DNA of 13,708 nt from an uncultured Lachnospiraceae bacterium (GCA_910585355.1 CAJUDN010000065.1:1-13708), one strand, 5' to 3'; positions 6,806 to 13,543 are shown, numbered from the stretch's first letter. Program-made: numbers and translations. Notes: generated by a model not told the origin, from the letters alone.

Positions 6806-6845
6806 AACTCCCCTGCCGCCTTTTGCGTGAAATAGCAGGGGAGTT
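6806..6845 (-). terminator. Strong terminator downstream of the binding-protein gene
   Basis: An 11-bp perfect stem (AACTCCCCTGC at 6806-6816 with GCAGGGGAGTT at 6835-6845) encloses an 18-nt loop. On the minus strand the stem runs into TTTTTT. It lies 100 nt past the stop at 6946. The plus-strand side also has CTATTTTTA, so it may work in both directions. Confidence 0.85.
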
Positions 6846-6945
6846 CTATTTTTAAATCCTGTGAAAGAATCAATATTTTATTTATCCAGCATCTGGTGTA
6901 CTGCTACTGGAAGACAGCCGCCTGGGCGGCGGCAACGCCCGTTTC

Positions 6946-7938
6946 TTATTCCTTTGCCGCCTGGGCAAATTCTGTGGTTACCAGATCTTCATAAGGTACC
7001 CGGGCGGGGAGCTCTCCAGCCTCTTCCAGGATATTCTGTAAAAGATCGAAGCTTTCCTCTTCAAAGACAGTGTCGGCTTTCCAGGTGTCCTGAGCCTTGT
7101 AGCGTTCCACAATGGTGGCGATGGTCTTTACATCGGTTTCTTTAAACTGCGGTTTGATGGTTTCGGCAATTTCTTCGGCAGTGTGGGAGTTTACATAATC
7201 CAGTCCCCTTTGGATGGCGTTGGTGAATTTCTGGATAATTTCCGGATGTTGTTCCATGTAACTCTTTTTTGCACAATATGCGGTATATGGTACATATCCG
7301 GAATCCTTGCCGAGGGAGGCTACCACATAGCCGTTCCCTTCCAGCTCAAGGCCCGTGGCAAAGGGTTCAAATTCCACGGTATAATCAGAATCATCATTGG
7401 TAAAGGCGGCGGCTGTGAGGCCGAAACTGATACTCTGGTCGATGGTCAGGTCTGTTTTTGGGTCGATACCATTTTTCTTTAAAATATACTCAAACACCAT
7501 TTCGGGCATACCGCCGGCTCTGCCGCCCAGAACCTTTTTTCCGATCAGATTTTCCCATTTGAAGTCTGCTTCCGGCTTTCGTCCCACCAGAAAGTTTCCG
7601 GCACGCTGGGTCAGCTGGGCGAAGTTCATGGCATAATCTTTTTCGCCTCCGGCATAGGTGTAGATGGAGGCCTCGGATCCCATAAAACCAATATCTGCTT
7701 CCCCGGATACTAGGGCGGTCATTACCTTGTCGGCACCTGCGCCGTTTACTAAGGTGAGTTCAAGTCCTTCGCTGTCAAAATAGCCCAGCTCAATAGCCGC
7801 GTACTGGGGAGCATAAAAAATGGAGTGGGCCACTTCGTTTAAAGTTACGGGCGTTTTTCCCGCAGACTCCTTCTGACAGCCGGCAAGGGAAAAAAGCGCC
7901 AGGCTGCCGGCAATGATGCCGCAGATTATTTTTTTCAT
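6946..7938 (-). CDS. ABC transporter substrate-binding lipoprotein, NitT/TauT (SsuA/THI5/NMT1-like) type
   Basis: This 330-residue lipoprotein has lipobox Leu18-Ala-Gly-Cys21 (SLAGC). The mature part starts TPVTLNEVAHSIFYAPQYAA and continues ELGYFDSEGLELTLVNGAGADK, then ALVSGEADIGFMGSE; these are hallmark segments of the SsuA/TauA/NMT1 periplasmic-binding fold. It would capture a small molecule at the membrane surface. Ligands in this family include sulfonates, nitrate, pyrimidine precursors and riboflavin, and I cannot choose among them. GGAGG sits 6 nt before the ATG. It lies 94 nt downstream of the metal ATPase on the same strand with no clear terminator between them, so partial co-transcription is possible. 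No permease or ATPase partner is in the window, so it is an orphan here. Reading past the stop in frame gives a short tail that repeats AQAA. Confidence 0.88.
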   Translation of the reverse strand: MKKIICGIIAGSLALFSLAGCQKESAGKTPVTLNEVAHSIFYAPQYAAIELGYFDSEGLELTLVNGAGADKVMTALVSGEADIGFMGSEASIYTYAGGEKDYAMNFAQLTQRAGNFLVGRKPEADFKWENLIGKKVLGGRAGGMPEMVFEYILKKNGIDPKTDLTIDQSISFGLTAAAFTNDDSDYTVEFEPFATGLELEGNGYVVASLGKDSGYVPYTAYCAKKSYMEQHPEIIQKFTNAIQRGLDYVNSHTAEEIAETIKPQFKETDVKTIATIVERYKAQDTWKADTVFEEESFDLLQNILEEAGELPARVPYEDLVTTEFAQAAKE

Positions 7939-8032
7939 AATTTTCCTCCGGAAAAAATTTTGATGTTTTATAGTATGAAAAGATTCCGGGAGGGTTCATT
8001 GTCCGCGGTAAACACGCTCTAGACTGCTGCGG

Positions 8033-10564
8033 TTACTGCTGTTTTTTATACAGAATACGGATTGCGTTCAGTACGCAGAGCATGGCAACGCCGGAGTCCG
8101 CGAAAACGGCCATCCACATGGAGGCAAAGCCTAAAAGTCCCAAGATCATCACAAGAACTTTAATAGTCAGGGCAAAGACCATGTTCTGGCAGGCAATGGC
8201 CCCGGTTTCTCTGGCAATGCGTATGGAGGCGGGAATCGCTTCCATACTGGAGGTCATGAATACCACATCGGCGGCCTCAATGGCAGCGTCGGCTCCGCTT
8301 CCCATGGCAGCGCCCACATCGGCGCCGGCCAGTACAGGAGCGTCGTTAATGCCGTCTCCGACGAACATGGCGCTTCCGGATTCGGAACGGAGCTTTTTAA
8401 GAATATCCAGCTTTTCTCCGGGAAGAAGTTTGGAGTATACGGTATCAATTCCCGTTTCCCTGGCAACGGCATTTGCGGTTGCCTCGCTGTCTCCGGTGAG
8501 CATTGCGGTATGGATGCCAAGCTTCTTTAAAGAGGCGATGGCAGATGCCGCTTCCGGTTTCATGGTATCGGCAATGGAAATGGAGCCGATGTACATGTTA
8601 TCTCTGGCAAGAAGAACCATTGTAGATGCCGCTTCTTCTTTATAGGAAGAGAGATTCACATGATTCTCTTCCATGAGCTTTTTATTTCCGCAGAGAAGAG
8701 TGCCGGATTCTGTAAAGGCGCGGATGCCCTTTCCGGAAAGTTCTTCGATTTTATTTGGTGTTTCGATGGCAAGTCCGTTTTCCCTGGCGGCGGTCAGAAT
8801 GCTGTTGCCGATGGGGTGGGTGGAGGCTGTTTCACAGCAGGCGGCAAGATGAAGGAGCTCTTCTTTGGTGATGCCGGGTTCCGGGCAGATATTCTGCACC
8901 ACGAAATTGCCTTTGGTGATAGTTCCGGTTTTATCCATGACAACCGTCTTTACACCCTTTAAGGCCTCGAGGGCAACGCCGCCCTTAAAGAGGATTCCTT
9001 TCCGGGAACCGGCTCCGATTCCGGAGAAAAAGGCCAGAGGAACACTGAGGACCAGGGCGCAGGGACAACTGATTACCAGGAAGGTAAGGGCTGTGTAAAC
9101 CCAGTGGCCCCAGTCACCAGTGATAAGTGACGGCAGGATGGCGGTAGCGGCAGCCAGAGCCACCACGATGGGGGTGTAAATTCTCGCAAACTTTGTAATG
9201 AAACGCTCTACCTGCGGCTTGCTGGCTGCGGCATTTTCCACGGAATCCAGAATCCTTGTGACCATGGATTCGGAAAGCTCTTTTTCGACACGAAGCTTTA
9301 ATAGCCCTGAGGTATTGACGCATCCGGAGAGAACAGAGCTCCCTGCTGACACGGAAACGGGAACCGGTTCTCCTGTGATCGGGGAAGTATCAATACGGCT
9401 TTCACCTTCCAGTATAACGCCGTCCAGTGGAATCCGGTCTCCGGGACGCACCTGGATGATCTGCCCGGCCATGGCTTCTTCCGCCGGAATTTCACGGACC
9501 GTACCGTCTTCATCCAAAAGGACGGTTTCCGGGCGAAGATCCACGGCTTCCATGATCTGGCTGCGGCTTTTTTCCACAGCCCGGTGCTCGAAGGCCTCGC
9601 CGATCCGGTAGAAGAGCATGACTCCCACAGCTTCATCATACTGGCGGATAAAAAAGGCGCCGAGGGTGGCGATACTCATAAGGAAATTTTCATCCATTAC
9701 ATGGCCGGTTTTCATGTTTTTTAAAGCAGTCAGGAGGATTTCACGTCCCAGCATGATATAGGCGGCCACGAAGCAGGCAATGGAGACAGAGGGCATACGG
9801 GAGGAGAGAAATTCTCCGGCCAGGAAAAGGACCATGCCTGAAATAATATCCAGAGTGTCATGGGAATGGCCGTCCTGTTTTTTTTCGTCTGTTTCTGCTT
9901 TTTTCCTGGATTCCCGGACCTCAATGAGCGTGCCGGGTTCAATCCTGTCGGCAATTTCCTGCATTTTGGGAAGCAGGGCTGTTCCGGAAGAGGAGTAAAC
10001 ACGGAGCTGCCTGGTGGCAAAGGTGAGGACGGCATCCTCCACTTCCGGGAGCTCACGGATTTTAGCTTCTATTTTGGCGGAACAGTTGGCACAGTCGATA
10101 TTCTTTAATACATAGACGGTACAGGGAGCCTTAGAGGAGACAGGACCATGCTCATGACTGTTGTGTTCATGCCCGTGATCATGTCCGCAGCCGCAGTGTT
10201 TGCTGTGCTCGTGTCCGTCATGTTCATGATGGTGATCATGTCCGCAGCCGCAGTATTCGCCGTGTTCGTGTCCGTCATGTTCGTGGTGGTGATCATGTCC
10301 GCAGCCGCAGTGCTCACCGTGCTCGTGCCCGTCATGCTCATGATGGTGATCATGTCCGCAGCCACAGTGTTCGCCGTGCTCGTGTCCGTCATGTTCATGA
10401 TGGTGATCATGTCCGCAGCCGCAGTGCTCACCGTGCTCGTGCCCGTCATGTTCATGATTGTGATCATGTCCGCAGCCGCAGTGTTCATCATGCTCGTGTC
10501 CGTCATGCTCATGGCTGTCGTGTTCCTTATGTTCATGAAAATGTTCCTGGTTGTGTTCGTCCAT
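8033..10564 (-). CDS. cadA: Zinc/cadmium/lead-exporting P1B-2 type ATPase with a His-rich repeat N-terminus
   Basis: This 843-residue membrane pump expels divalent soft metals using ATP. Residues 1-140 are a His-rich tail containing six 19-residue repeats; an HMA metal-binding domain follows with Cys158-Ala-Asn-Cys161. The core shows TGEP (397-400), the membrane metal site Cys500-Pro-Cys502, phosphorylation site Asp544 (DKTGT), His583-Pro584, and GDGIND at 736-741. Lys802 in the seventh transmembrane segment and Asp823 (ADSG) in the eighth match the P1B-2 (ZntA/CadA) signature rather than copper pumps. It is about 140 residues longer than a typical ZntA, because of the tail. GGAGGAGG lies a few bases before the ATG. 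A promoter and metal-repressor-like operator lie upstream. Zinc versus cadmium preference cannot be read from the sequence, and the symbol could equally be zntA. Confidence 0.95.
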   Translation of the reverse strand: MDEHNQEHFHEHKEHDSHEHDGHEHDEHCGCGHDHNHEHDGHEHGEHCGCGHDHHHEHDGHEHGEHCGCGHDHHHEHDGHEHGEHCGCGHDHHHEHDGHEHGEYCGCGHDHHHEHDGHEHSKHCGCGHDHGHEHNSHEHGPVSSKAPCTVYVLKNIDCANCSAKIEAKIRELPEVEDAVLTFATRQLRVYSSSGTALLPKMQEIADRIEPGTLIEVRESRKKAETDEKKQDGHSHDTLDIISGMVLFLAGEFLSSRMPSVSIACFVAAYIMLGREILLTALKNMKTGHVMDENFLMSIATLGAFFIRQYDEAVGVMLFYRIGEAFEHRAVEKSRSQIMEAVDLRPETVLLDEDGTVREIPAEEAMAGQIIQVRPGDRIPLDGVILEGESRIDTSPITGEPVPVSVSAGSSVLSGCVNTSGLLKLRVEKELSESMVTRILDSVENAAASKPQVERFITKFARIYTPIVVALAAATAILPSLITGDWGHWVYTALTFLVISCPCALVLSVPLAFFSGIGAGSRKGILFKGGVALEALKGVKTVVMDKTGTITKGNFVVQNICPEPGITKEELLHLAACCETASTHPIGNSILTAARENGLAIETPNKIEELSGKGIRAFTESGTLLCGNKKLMEENHVNLSSYKEEAASTMVLLARDNMYIGSISIADTMKPEAASAIASLKKLGIHTAMLTGDSEATANAVARETGIDTVYSKLLPGEKLDILKKLRSESGSAMFVGDGINDAPVLAGADVGAAMGSGADAAIEAADVVFMTSSMEAIPASIRIARETGAIACQNMVFALTIKVLVMILGLLGFASMWMAVFADSGVAMLCVLNAIRILYKKQQ
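10166..10507 (-). repeat. Six tandem 57-bp repeats encoding His/Cys metal-binding units
   Basis: Six in-frame 57-bp units encode residues 20-133 of the pump. The consensus is HDGHEHGEHCGCGHDHHHE; units 2-4 are identical in protein. Unit 1 has Asp and Asn changes, unit 5 has Tyr for His next to CGC, and unit 6 has SK and G changes. Each unit carries 7-8 His and a Cys-Gly-Cys. The near-identity suggests recent expansion by slippage or unequal recombination. Confidence 0.95.
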
Positions 10565-10615
10565 TTTTGTTCCTCCTCCCGGTCATATAGGCTTGATATA
10601 AGCAAGTTTTGAATT

Positions 10616-10641
10616 AACGTATGAATAAGTGTTCATATGTT
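10616..10641 (-). promoter_or_regulatory. ArsR/SmtB-like operator over the metal pump transcription start
   Basis: AACGTATGAA (10616-10625) and TTCATATGTT (10632-10641) are inverted repeats with 9 of 10 matches. Read on the minus strand the site is AACATATGAACACTTATTCA followed by TACGTT, which closely follows the 12-2-12 ATGAACA-N-TATTCA pattern known for SmtB/CzrA-type zinc repressors. It lies immediately downstream of the -10 box. The regulator itself is not in the window. Confidence 0.75.
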
Positions 10642-10647
10642 ATATTT

Positions 10648-10676
10648 ATAATAGTCTATATTTCCGTAAATTGCAA
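10648..10676 (-). promoter_or_regulatory. Promoter of the metal pump gene
   Basis: On the minus strand: -35 TTGCAA (10676-10671), a 17-nt spacer, and -10 TATTAT (10653-10648). The predicted start falls at the edge of the operator, giving a classic repressible layout. Confidence 0.7.
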
Positions 10677-10755
10677 GTACTATTTCGAAAAAGAATAAAA
10701 AAACAGCGTCGAAAAGCTAACACCAAATCGCACATTCGCCATTCTGATAATTTTT

Positions 10756-10764
10756 TGCTACAAT
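10756..10764 (+). promoter_or_regulatory. Extended -10 promoter element upstream of the small ORFs
   Basis: TGCTACAAT at 10756-10764 fits an extended -10 (TGnTATAAT). The -35 region is poor (TTCGCC near 10735-10740). It lies 22 nt before the ATG at 10787 and points towards the recombinase. Confidence 0.4.
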
Positions 10765-10786
10765 GTAGGCACAAAGGAGCAAAGAA

Positions 10787-10870
10787 ATGAGTGACATCCA
10801 GTGTATTATGGGAATTTCAAGGGTGAGTACCTATGGGCTGGTTCATACGCCGGGGCTCCCGGCATTCTAG
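10787..10870 (+). CDS. Very short ORF, possibly the start of a frameshifted gene
   Basis: AAAGGAG at 10773-10779 stands 7 nt before an ATG, opening a 27-residue frame (starts MSDIQCIMGISRV, ends LPAF). I do not recognise it. A different frame stays open from 10795 to 10947 and reads like protein near its end (GRLIKVSKKVFFDWMKKG), so the two may be pieces of one gene broken by an indel between about 10845 and 10870. Either reading is tentative. Confidence 0.3.
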   Translation: MSDIQCIMGISRVSTYGLVHTPGLPAF

Positions 10871-10947
10871 GCAGGCTCATCAAGGTCAGCAAGAAAGTAT
10901 TTTTTGACTGGATGAAAAAAGGCAGCAGAAATGGACAGGAAGAATAA

Positions 10948-11049
10948 ATGAATAAAAAGTTAGCGAATGCTAAAGGGGAGGCTGGGGGAAGGGCTTATGT
11001 AAAAGAGCATGGGTTCCAGCTGGTTCAGGCCATACAGGATATTGCATGA
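10948..11049 (+). CDS. Small ORF of 33 residues of unknown function
   Basis: ATG at 10948 directly follows the TAA (10945-10947) of the preceding open frame, and AGGAAGA lies about 6 nt upstream. The product (starts MNKKLANAKGEAGG, ends VQAIQDIA) is charged, with no membrane segment. Its TGA overlaps another ATG at 11046 that opens into the recombinase start region. The chained stop/start arrangement is suggestive of real translation, but size and lack of recognition keep confidence low. Confidence 0.3.
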   Translation: MNKKLANAKGEAGGRAYVKEHGFQLVQAIQDIA

Positions 11050-11119
11050 GAACGAATGGAGAAAGGCCTGTTTCATTTTATAGGCTGACAATTTCTGGTA
11101 CAGCAGAAAAGAGGGAATT

Positions 11120-11722
11120 ATGGCAAACATATATGGATATATCCGGGTCAGCAGCCGTGACCAGAATGAGGACAGGCAGAGGCTGGCATTCCGGGAACTG
11201 GCTATCCCGGCAAAGAATATTTTTATAGATAAGCAGTCCGGCAAGGATTTTGACCGTCCGGCTTATAAGAGGATGGTTCGGCGTATGAAAAAGAATGACC
11301 TGCTTTACATAAAGAGCATAGACCGGCTGGGACGTAATTATGAGGAAATACTGGAACAGTGGCGGATTCTTACTAAGGAGAATGGGATTGACATTATGGT
11401 GTTGGATATGCCGCTTCTGGATACCCGGCGGGGCAAAGACCTGATGGGGACATTCTTAAGCGACATTGTATTACAGGTGTTGTCTTTTGTGGCGGAGAAT
11501 GAGCGGACGAATATCCGGCAGCGGCAGGCGGAAGGGATTGCGGCGGCGAAAGCTAGGGGAGTAAAGTTTGGAAGACCACCATTGCCGTTGCCTGATAATT
11601 TTTGCGAAATTCACAGGAAGTGGAGAAAAAAAGAAATTTCTGTCAGTGAGGCTGCACGGTTATGCGGAATGTCAAGAGCGACTTTCCATGATAAGGCGAG
11701 AATATTTGAAAAAGGAAGATAG
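11120..11722 (+). CDS. Small serine recombinase (resolvase/invertase family)
   Basis: This 200-residue protein has the complete small serine recombinase layout. The N-terminal catalytic domain has IYGYIRVSSRDQNEDRQ with nucleophile Ser11 and flanking Arg9, then the SIDRLGRNYEEI block with the two conserved active-site arginines. The long E helix follows (SFVAENERTNIRQRQAEGIA), then KARGVKFGRP and a C-terminal helix-turn-helix (ISVSEAARLCGMSRATFHDKA). It cuts and rejoins DNA at paired sites for resolution or inversion. GAGGG lies 4 nt before the ATG. No transposase, large serine integrase or obvious paired inverted recombination sites were found nearby, so it may be the surviving part of a transposon or plasmid. 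All catalytic features look intact. Confidence 0.92.
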   Translation: MANIYGYIRVSSRDQNEDRQRLAFRELAIPAKNIFIDKQSGKDFDRPAYKRMVRRMKKNDLLYIKSIDRLGRNYEEILEQWRILTKENGIDIMVLDMPLLDTRRGKDLMGTFLSDIVLQVLSFVAENERTNIRQRQAEGIAAAKARGVKFGRPPLPLPDNFCEIHRKWRKKEISVSEAARLCGMSRATFHDKARIFEKGR

Positions 11723-11872
11723 CTGGACGGGAAGGGAATCCAGTTATGTCTACTTTTCTAACAGGTTGAGGAATACGTTATTCAGATGCCGTTTATATTG
11801 AATTTACAAGCATTATCCGTTATAATTCGTTTGAATAAAAGAGAAAACATATAATCTGGAAAAGTACGGATT
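11723..11872. other. Spacer between the recombinase and the methyltransferase remnant
   Basis: CTGGA/TCCAG just after the recombinase stop forms a weak 5-bp hairpin without a proper T-run. The rest is AT-rich with no recognisable gene. The junction between the recombinase and the remnant presumably lies here. Confidence 0.4.
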
Positions 11873-12264
11873 ATGACAGGAGGGACACTTTATCATTTTG
11901 GAGTACTTGAATCAAATGTACATATGTCCTGGATGAGGGCGATCTGTGTCGCTTAAAAAGTGATTATAGCTACACAGTTAATGATGTTTATAATAATTTT
12001 CCATGGGCGGACCCAACTGAACAGCAAAAGCGGAAAATTGAACAGACAGCACAGGCAATATTGGATGCAAGAGCGTTATATCCTGATAGCAGTCTTGCAG
12101 ATTTGTATGATGAGCTGACTATGCCACCAGAACTTCGCAAGGCACATCAGCAAAATGACCGAGCCGTCATGCAGGCATATGGCTTTTCTATTAAAAATAC
12201 GACAGAAAGCAGTTGCGTTGCTGAATTAATGAAGCTATACCAAAAAAAAATATCAGAAAAGTAA
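11873..12264 (+). pseudogene. C-terminal remnant of an MmeI-like type IIG / class I DNA methyltransferase
   Basis: Two adjacent frames join into one familiar C-terminus. Frame one (11873-11956) reads TLYHFGVLESNVHMSWMRAI then Cys, and hits a TAA. Frame two (from 11950) reads RLKSDYSYTVNDVYNNFPW, then DPTEQQKRKIEQTAQAILDA and RALYPDSSLADLYDELTMPP to a TAA at 12262. In relatives as I remember them the join is ...AVCGRLKSDYRYS..., so a single missing G around 11946-11949 (TGTGTCGC for TGTGGTCGC) explains the shift. The catalytic methyltransferase and endonuclease parts (many hundred residues) are absent. Intact relatives are standalone restriction-modification enzymes. This copy cannot be functional. 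Confidence 0.8.
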
Positions 12265-12348
12265 AAATTGAATATGGAATTGGTTTGGAAAAGATAATTG
12301 CATATAGATATGAATAAGATATAAAACATAAATAAAAATGATATACAT

Positions 12349-12384
12349 CTTAAATGCCTTTTATCCACGTAAAAGGCATTTAAG
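12349..12384. terminator. Perfect 15-bp inverted repeat at the end of the toxin-antitoxin relic
   Basis: CTTAAATGCCTTTTA (12349-12363) and TAAAAGGCATTTAAG (12370-12384) pair perfectly around a 6-nt loop (TCCACG). The relic's stop codon (12361-12363) lies inside the left arm. On the minus strand an imperfect T-rich stretch (CATTTTTATTTA) follows about 10 nt later. It may be a bidirectional terminator, or simply a small palindromic element. Confidence 0.5.
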
Positions 12385-12684
12385 AAAAAGGGATGAATTA
12401 CGTTTTAGCAATTTACGCCGCTGAATTATTTTGTGAATATCCATTCCACGACGATTATAATAGTCTATACGCTCCTGCAGACTCATATCTTTTGTTTGAT
12501 AGTAATTATATTTTTTTGATTTATGAATATCTTCGATAGTAAAATCCGGGATTAGAACAGGTTTACTCGTAATTACTCCCCGCTTTCTAAATAACAAGGA
12601 CGGATTTAGAATTTCAATAAGTAAGAGGCTAACAACCGAGGTATCTAAGTATACTCTTAATTTTTCTATATCTGTCACATCCAA
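12361..12684 (-). pseudogene. Probable collapsed PIN-toxin / antitoxin relic
   Basis: The 107-codon frame starts at a TTG with no clear ribosome binding site. Residues 9-20 (LRVYLDTSVVSL) match the beginning of PIN-domain (VapC-like) ribonucleases, including the first acidic residue Asp14. Residues 23-32 (IEILNPSLLF) resemble the end of the same toxin family. Residues 48-91 (FTIEDIHKSKKYNYYQTKDM, then SLQERIDYYNRRGMDIHK, then RRK) resemble the small antitoxin usually encoded beside such PIN toxins. The central toxin, with the remaining acidic residues, is missing. The simplest reading is an internal deletion that fused toxin ends to the antitoxin frame. The last residues (KCLLRG) are read from the hairpin at 12349-12384. 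Toxin activity is not expected; antitoxin binding might survive. Confidence 0.55.
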
Positions 12685-12810
12685 TCAACATTTTTCAATT
12701 CAGATTATAAAAAAATGAATAAAAAGACAATAGAAAATTGAAATTTACCACTTGCAATGCGGCAAAAGCTTGCGAGCGTATAGAAAATCTGTATTCACAA
12801 AAGAACAGAA

Positions 12811-13407
12811 TTAAGCCGGAGCGGTGAAAAAAGCTCTTGCCATGGAGAGCACCGCCTCATTTCCGATTTTGGCAATTTCCTCTTCGGTCTGGATCATTCC
12901 GTCATCCAGCCATTTTTTTATGACCCCAATAAGTCCGCTGGTGACAAACGCCAGAAAATAGTTGGAATTCACCGTGGTGCTCATGGGAAACAGGCGTCCC
13001 AGCAGGGCGCCCCCGTTCTTGTGGACCAAGGTTTTAAACTTATTATTAAAATCGTGGGACGCATCATTTTCAAACAGGTTCCTGCAAATTTCCTCATTTT
13101 CCACAATATAATGAACGACCGGAACCAGAATCGGCATGGCGCTGTTTCCGGGCTGCGTCATCAGATAAGTATCAATCATTTCCTGGAAGTCATCCAGTAC
13201 GTCATTTTCCATACTCATGAGCAGTTCATACGTATCTGAGTAGTGCAGATAAAAGGTTCCGCGGTTTAAATCGGCCCGCTCTGTGATATCCTTGATGGTG
13301 ATGTCTTTAAACGCTTTCTGTGACATCAGTTCCACCAGGCTTTCTTTTAACATCTTCTGTGTCCGGCGGATCCGCCGGTCTCCTTTGGGATTCTTCAAAT
13401 TTGTCAC
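12811..13407 (-). CDS. TetR/AcrR family transcriptional repressor
   Basis: This 198-residue regulator has a TetR N-terminal DNA-binding domain at about 11-60: helix-turn-helix residues 37-56 (TIKDITERADLNRGTFYLHY) are near-perfect for the family. The C-terminal helical domain (about 75-198) should bind a ligand and dimerise. It resembles the AcrR/DhaS-like branch, where targets are often efflux or stress genes; the ligand is unknown. GTG at 13407 is the longest start, but GGAAG directly abuts it. TTG at 13398 (codon 4) has better spacing (9 nt) from the same GGAAGG and could be the true start. It is transcribed leftwards with no partner on its downstream side, so its target is probably itself and a divergent gene right of the window. 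Confidence 0.9.
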   Translation of the reverse strand: MTNLKNPKGDRRIRRTQKMLKESLVELMSQKAFKDITIKDITERADLNRGTFYLHYSDTYELLMSMENDVLDDFQEMIDTYLMTQPGNSAMPILVPVVHYIVENEEICRNLFENDASHDFNNKFKTLVHKNGGALLGRLFPMSTTVNSNYFLAFVTSGLIGVIKKWLDDGMIQTEEEIAKIGNEAVLSMARAFFTAPA

Positions 13408-13422
13408 CTTCCATAAAAAAAA

Positions 13423-13449
13423 ATTATACGATAATCAACACTTAGTCAA
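13423..13449 (-). promoter_or_regulatory. Promoter of the TetR-family gene
   Basis: On the minus strand -10 TATAAT (13428-13423) is perfect and TTGACT (13449-13444) is a good -35, but the spacer is only 15 nt. Using TTTTGA two bases further gives 17. The leader would be very short, which mildly favours the downstream TTG start. Confidence 0.5.
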
Positions 13450-13543
13450 AAAATGTATATTATTAAACAAAATATCAATAAATTAATGATTGCATCCTGC
13501 ATCCAGGTATATTATAATACATTCCAGCAAGAAAATCAACACT
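13433..13543. promoter_or_regulatory. Direct repeat in the divergent promoter region
   Basis: AATCAACACT occurs at 13433-13442 (within the TetR promoter spacer) and at 13534-13543 (just past the rightward promoter). Repeats next to both divergent promoters could be regulator binding half-sites. No clean palindrome accompanies them. Confidence 0.3.
13490..13518 (+). promoter_or_regulatory. Rightward promoter diverging from the TetR-family gene
   Basis: TTGCAT (13490-13495), a 17-nt spacer, and TATAAT (13513-13518) form a strong sigma-A type promoter. It points to a gene or RNA beyond 13708, the likely target of the repressor. The 13519-13660 stretch after it has no recognisable gene. Confidence 0.6.

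Noticed and set aside
8012..8022. ACACGCTCTAG as a possible right end pairing with the repeat copy at 6344, enclosing the binding-protein gene
   Set aside because: Only about 10 of 11 bases match and the conserved TTTTCAG part is absent, so this is most likely chance.
8082..8645. Plus-strand 187-codon ORF inside the metal ATPase gene
   Set aside because: It is antisense to conserved ATPase motifs (GDGIND region); low-complexity Ala/Ser/Met composition indicates a shadow.
10166..10507. CRISPR-like array
   Set aside because: The regular 57-bp periodicity is contiguous in-frame coding repeat without unique spacers.
10105..10605. Minus-strand 166-codon ORF of Thr/Met/Ala repeats
   Set aside because: It is a shifted frame of the same repeats, kept open because 57-bp units preserve every frame. 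The true frame has the ATPase domains and a good ribosome binding site.
10148..10612. Plus-strand 154-codon ORF of repetitive hydrophobic sequence
   Set aside because: It is the antisense of the His/Asp/Glu-rich repeats. Complementing CAT/GAT/GAA-type codons yields Met/Val/Phe-rich sequence, so the membrane-like look is an artefact.
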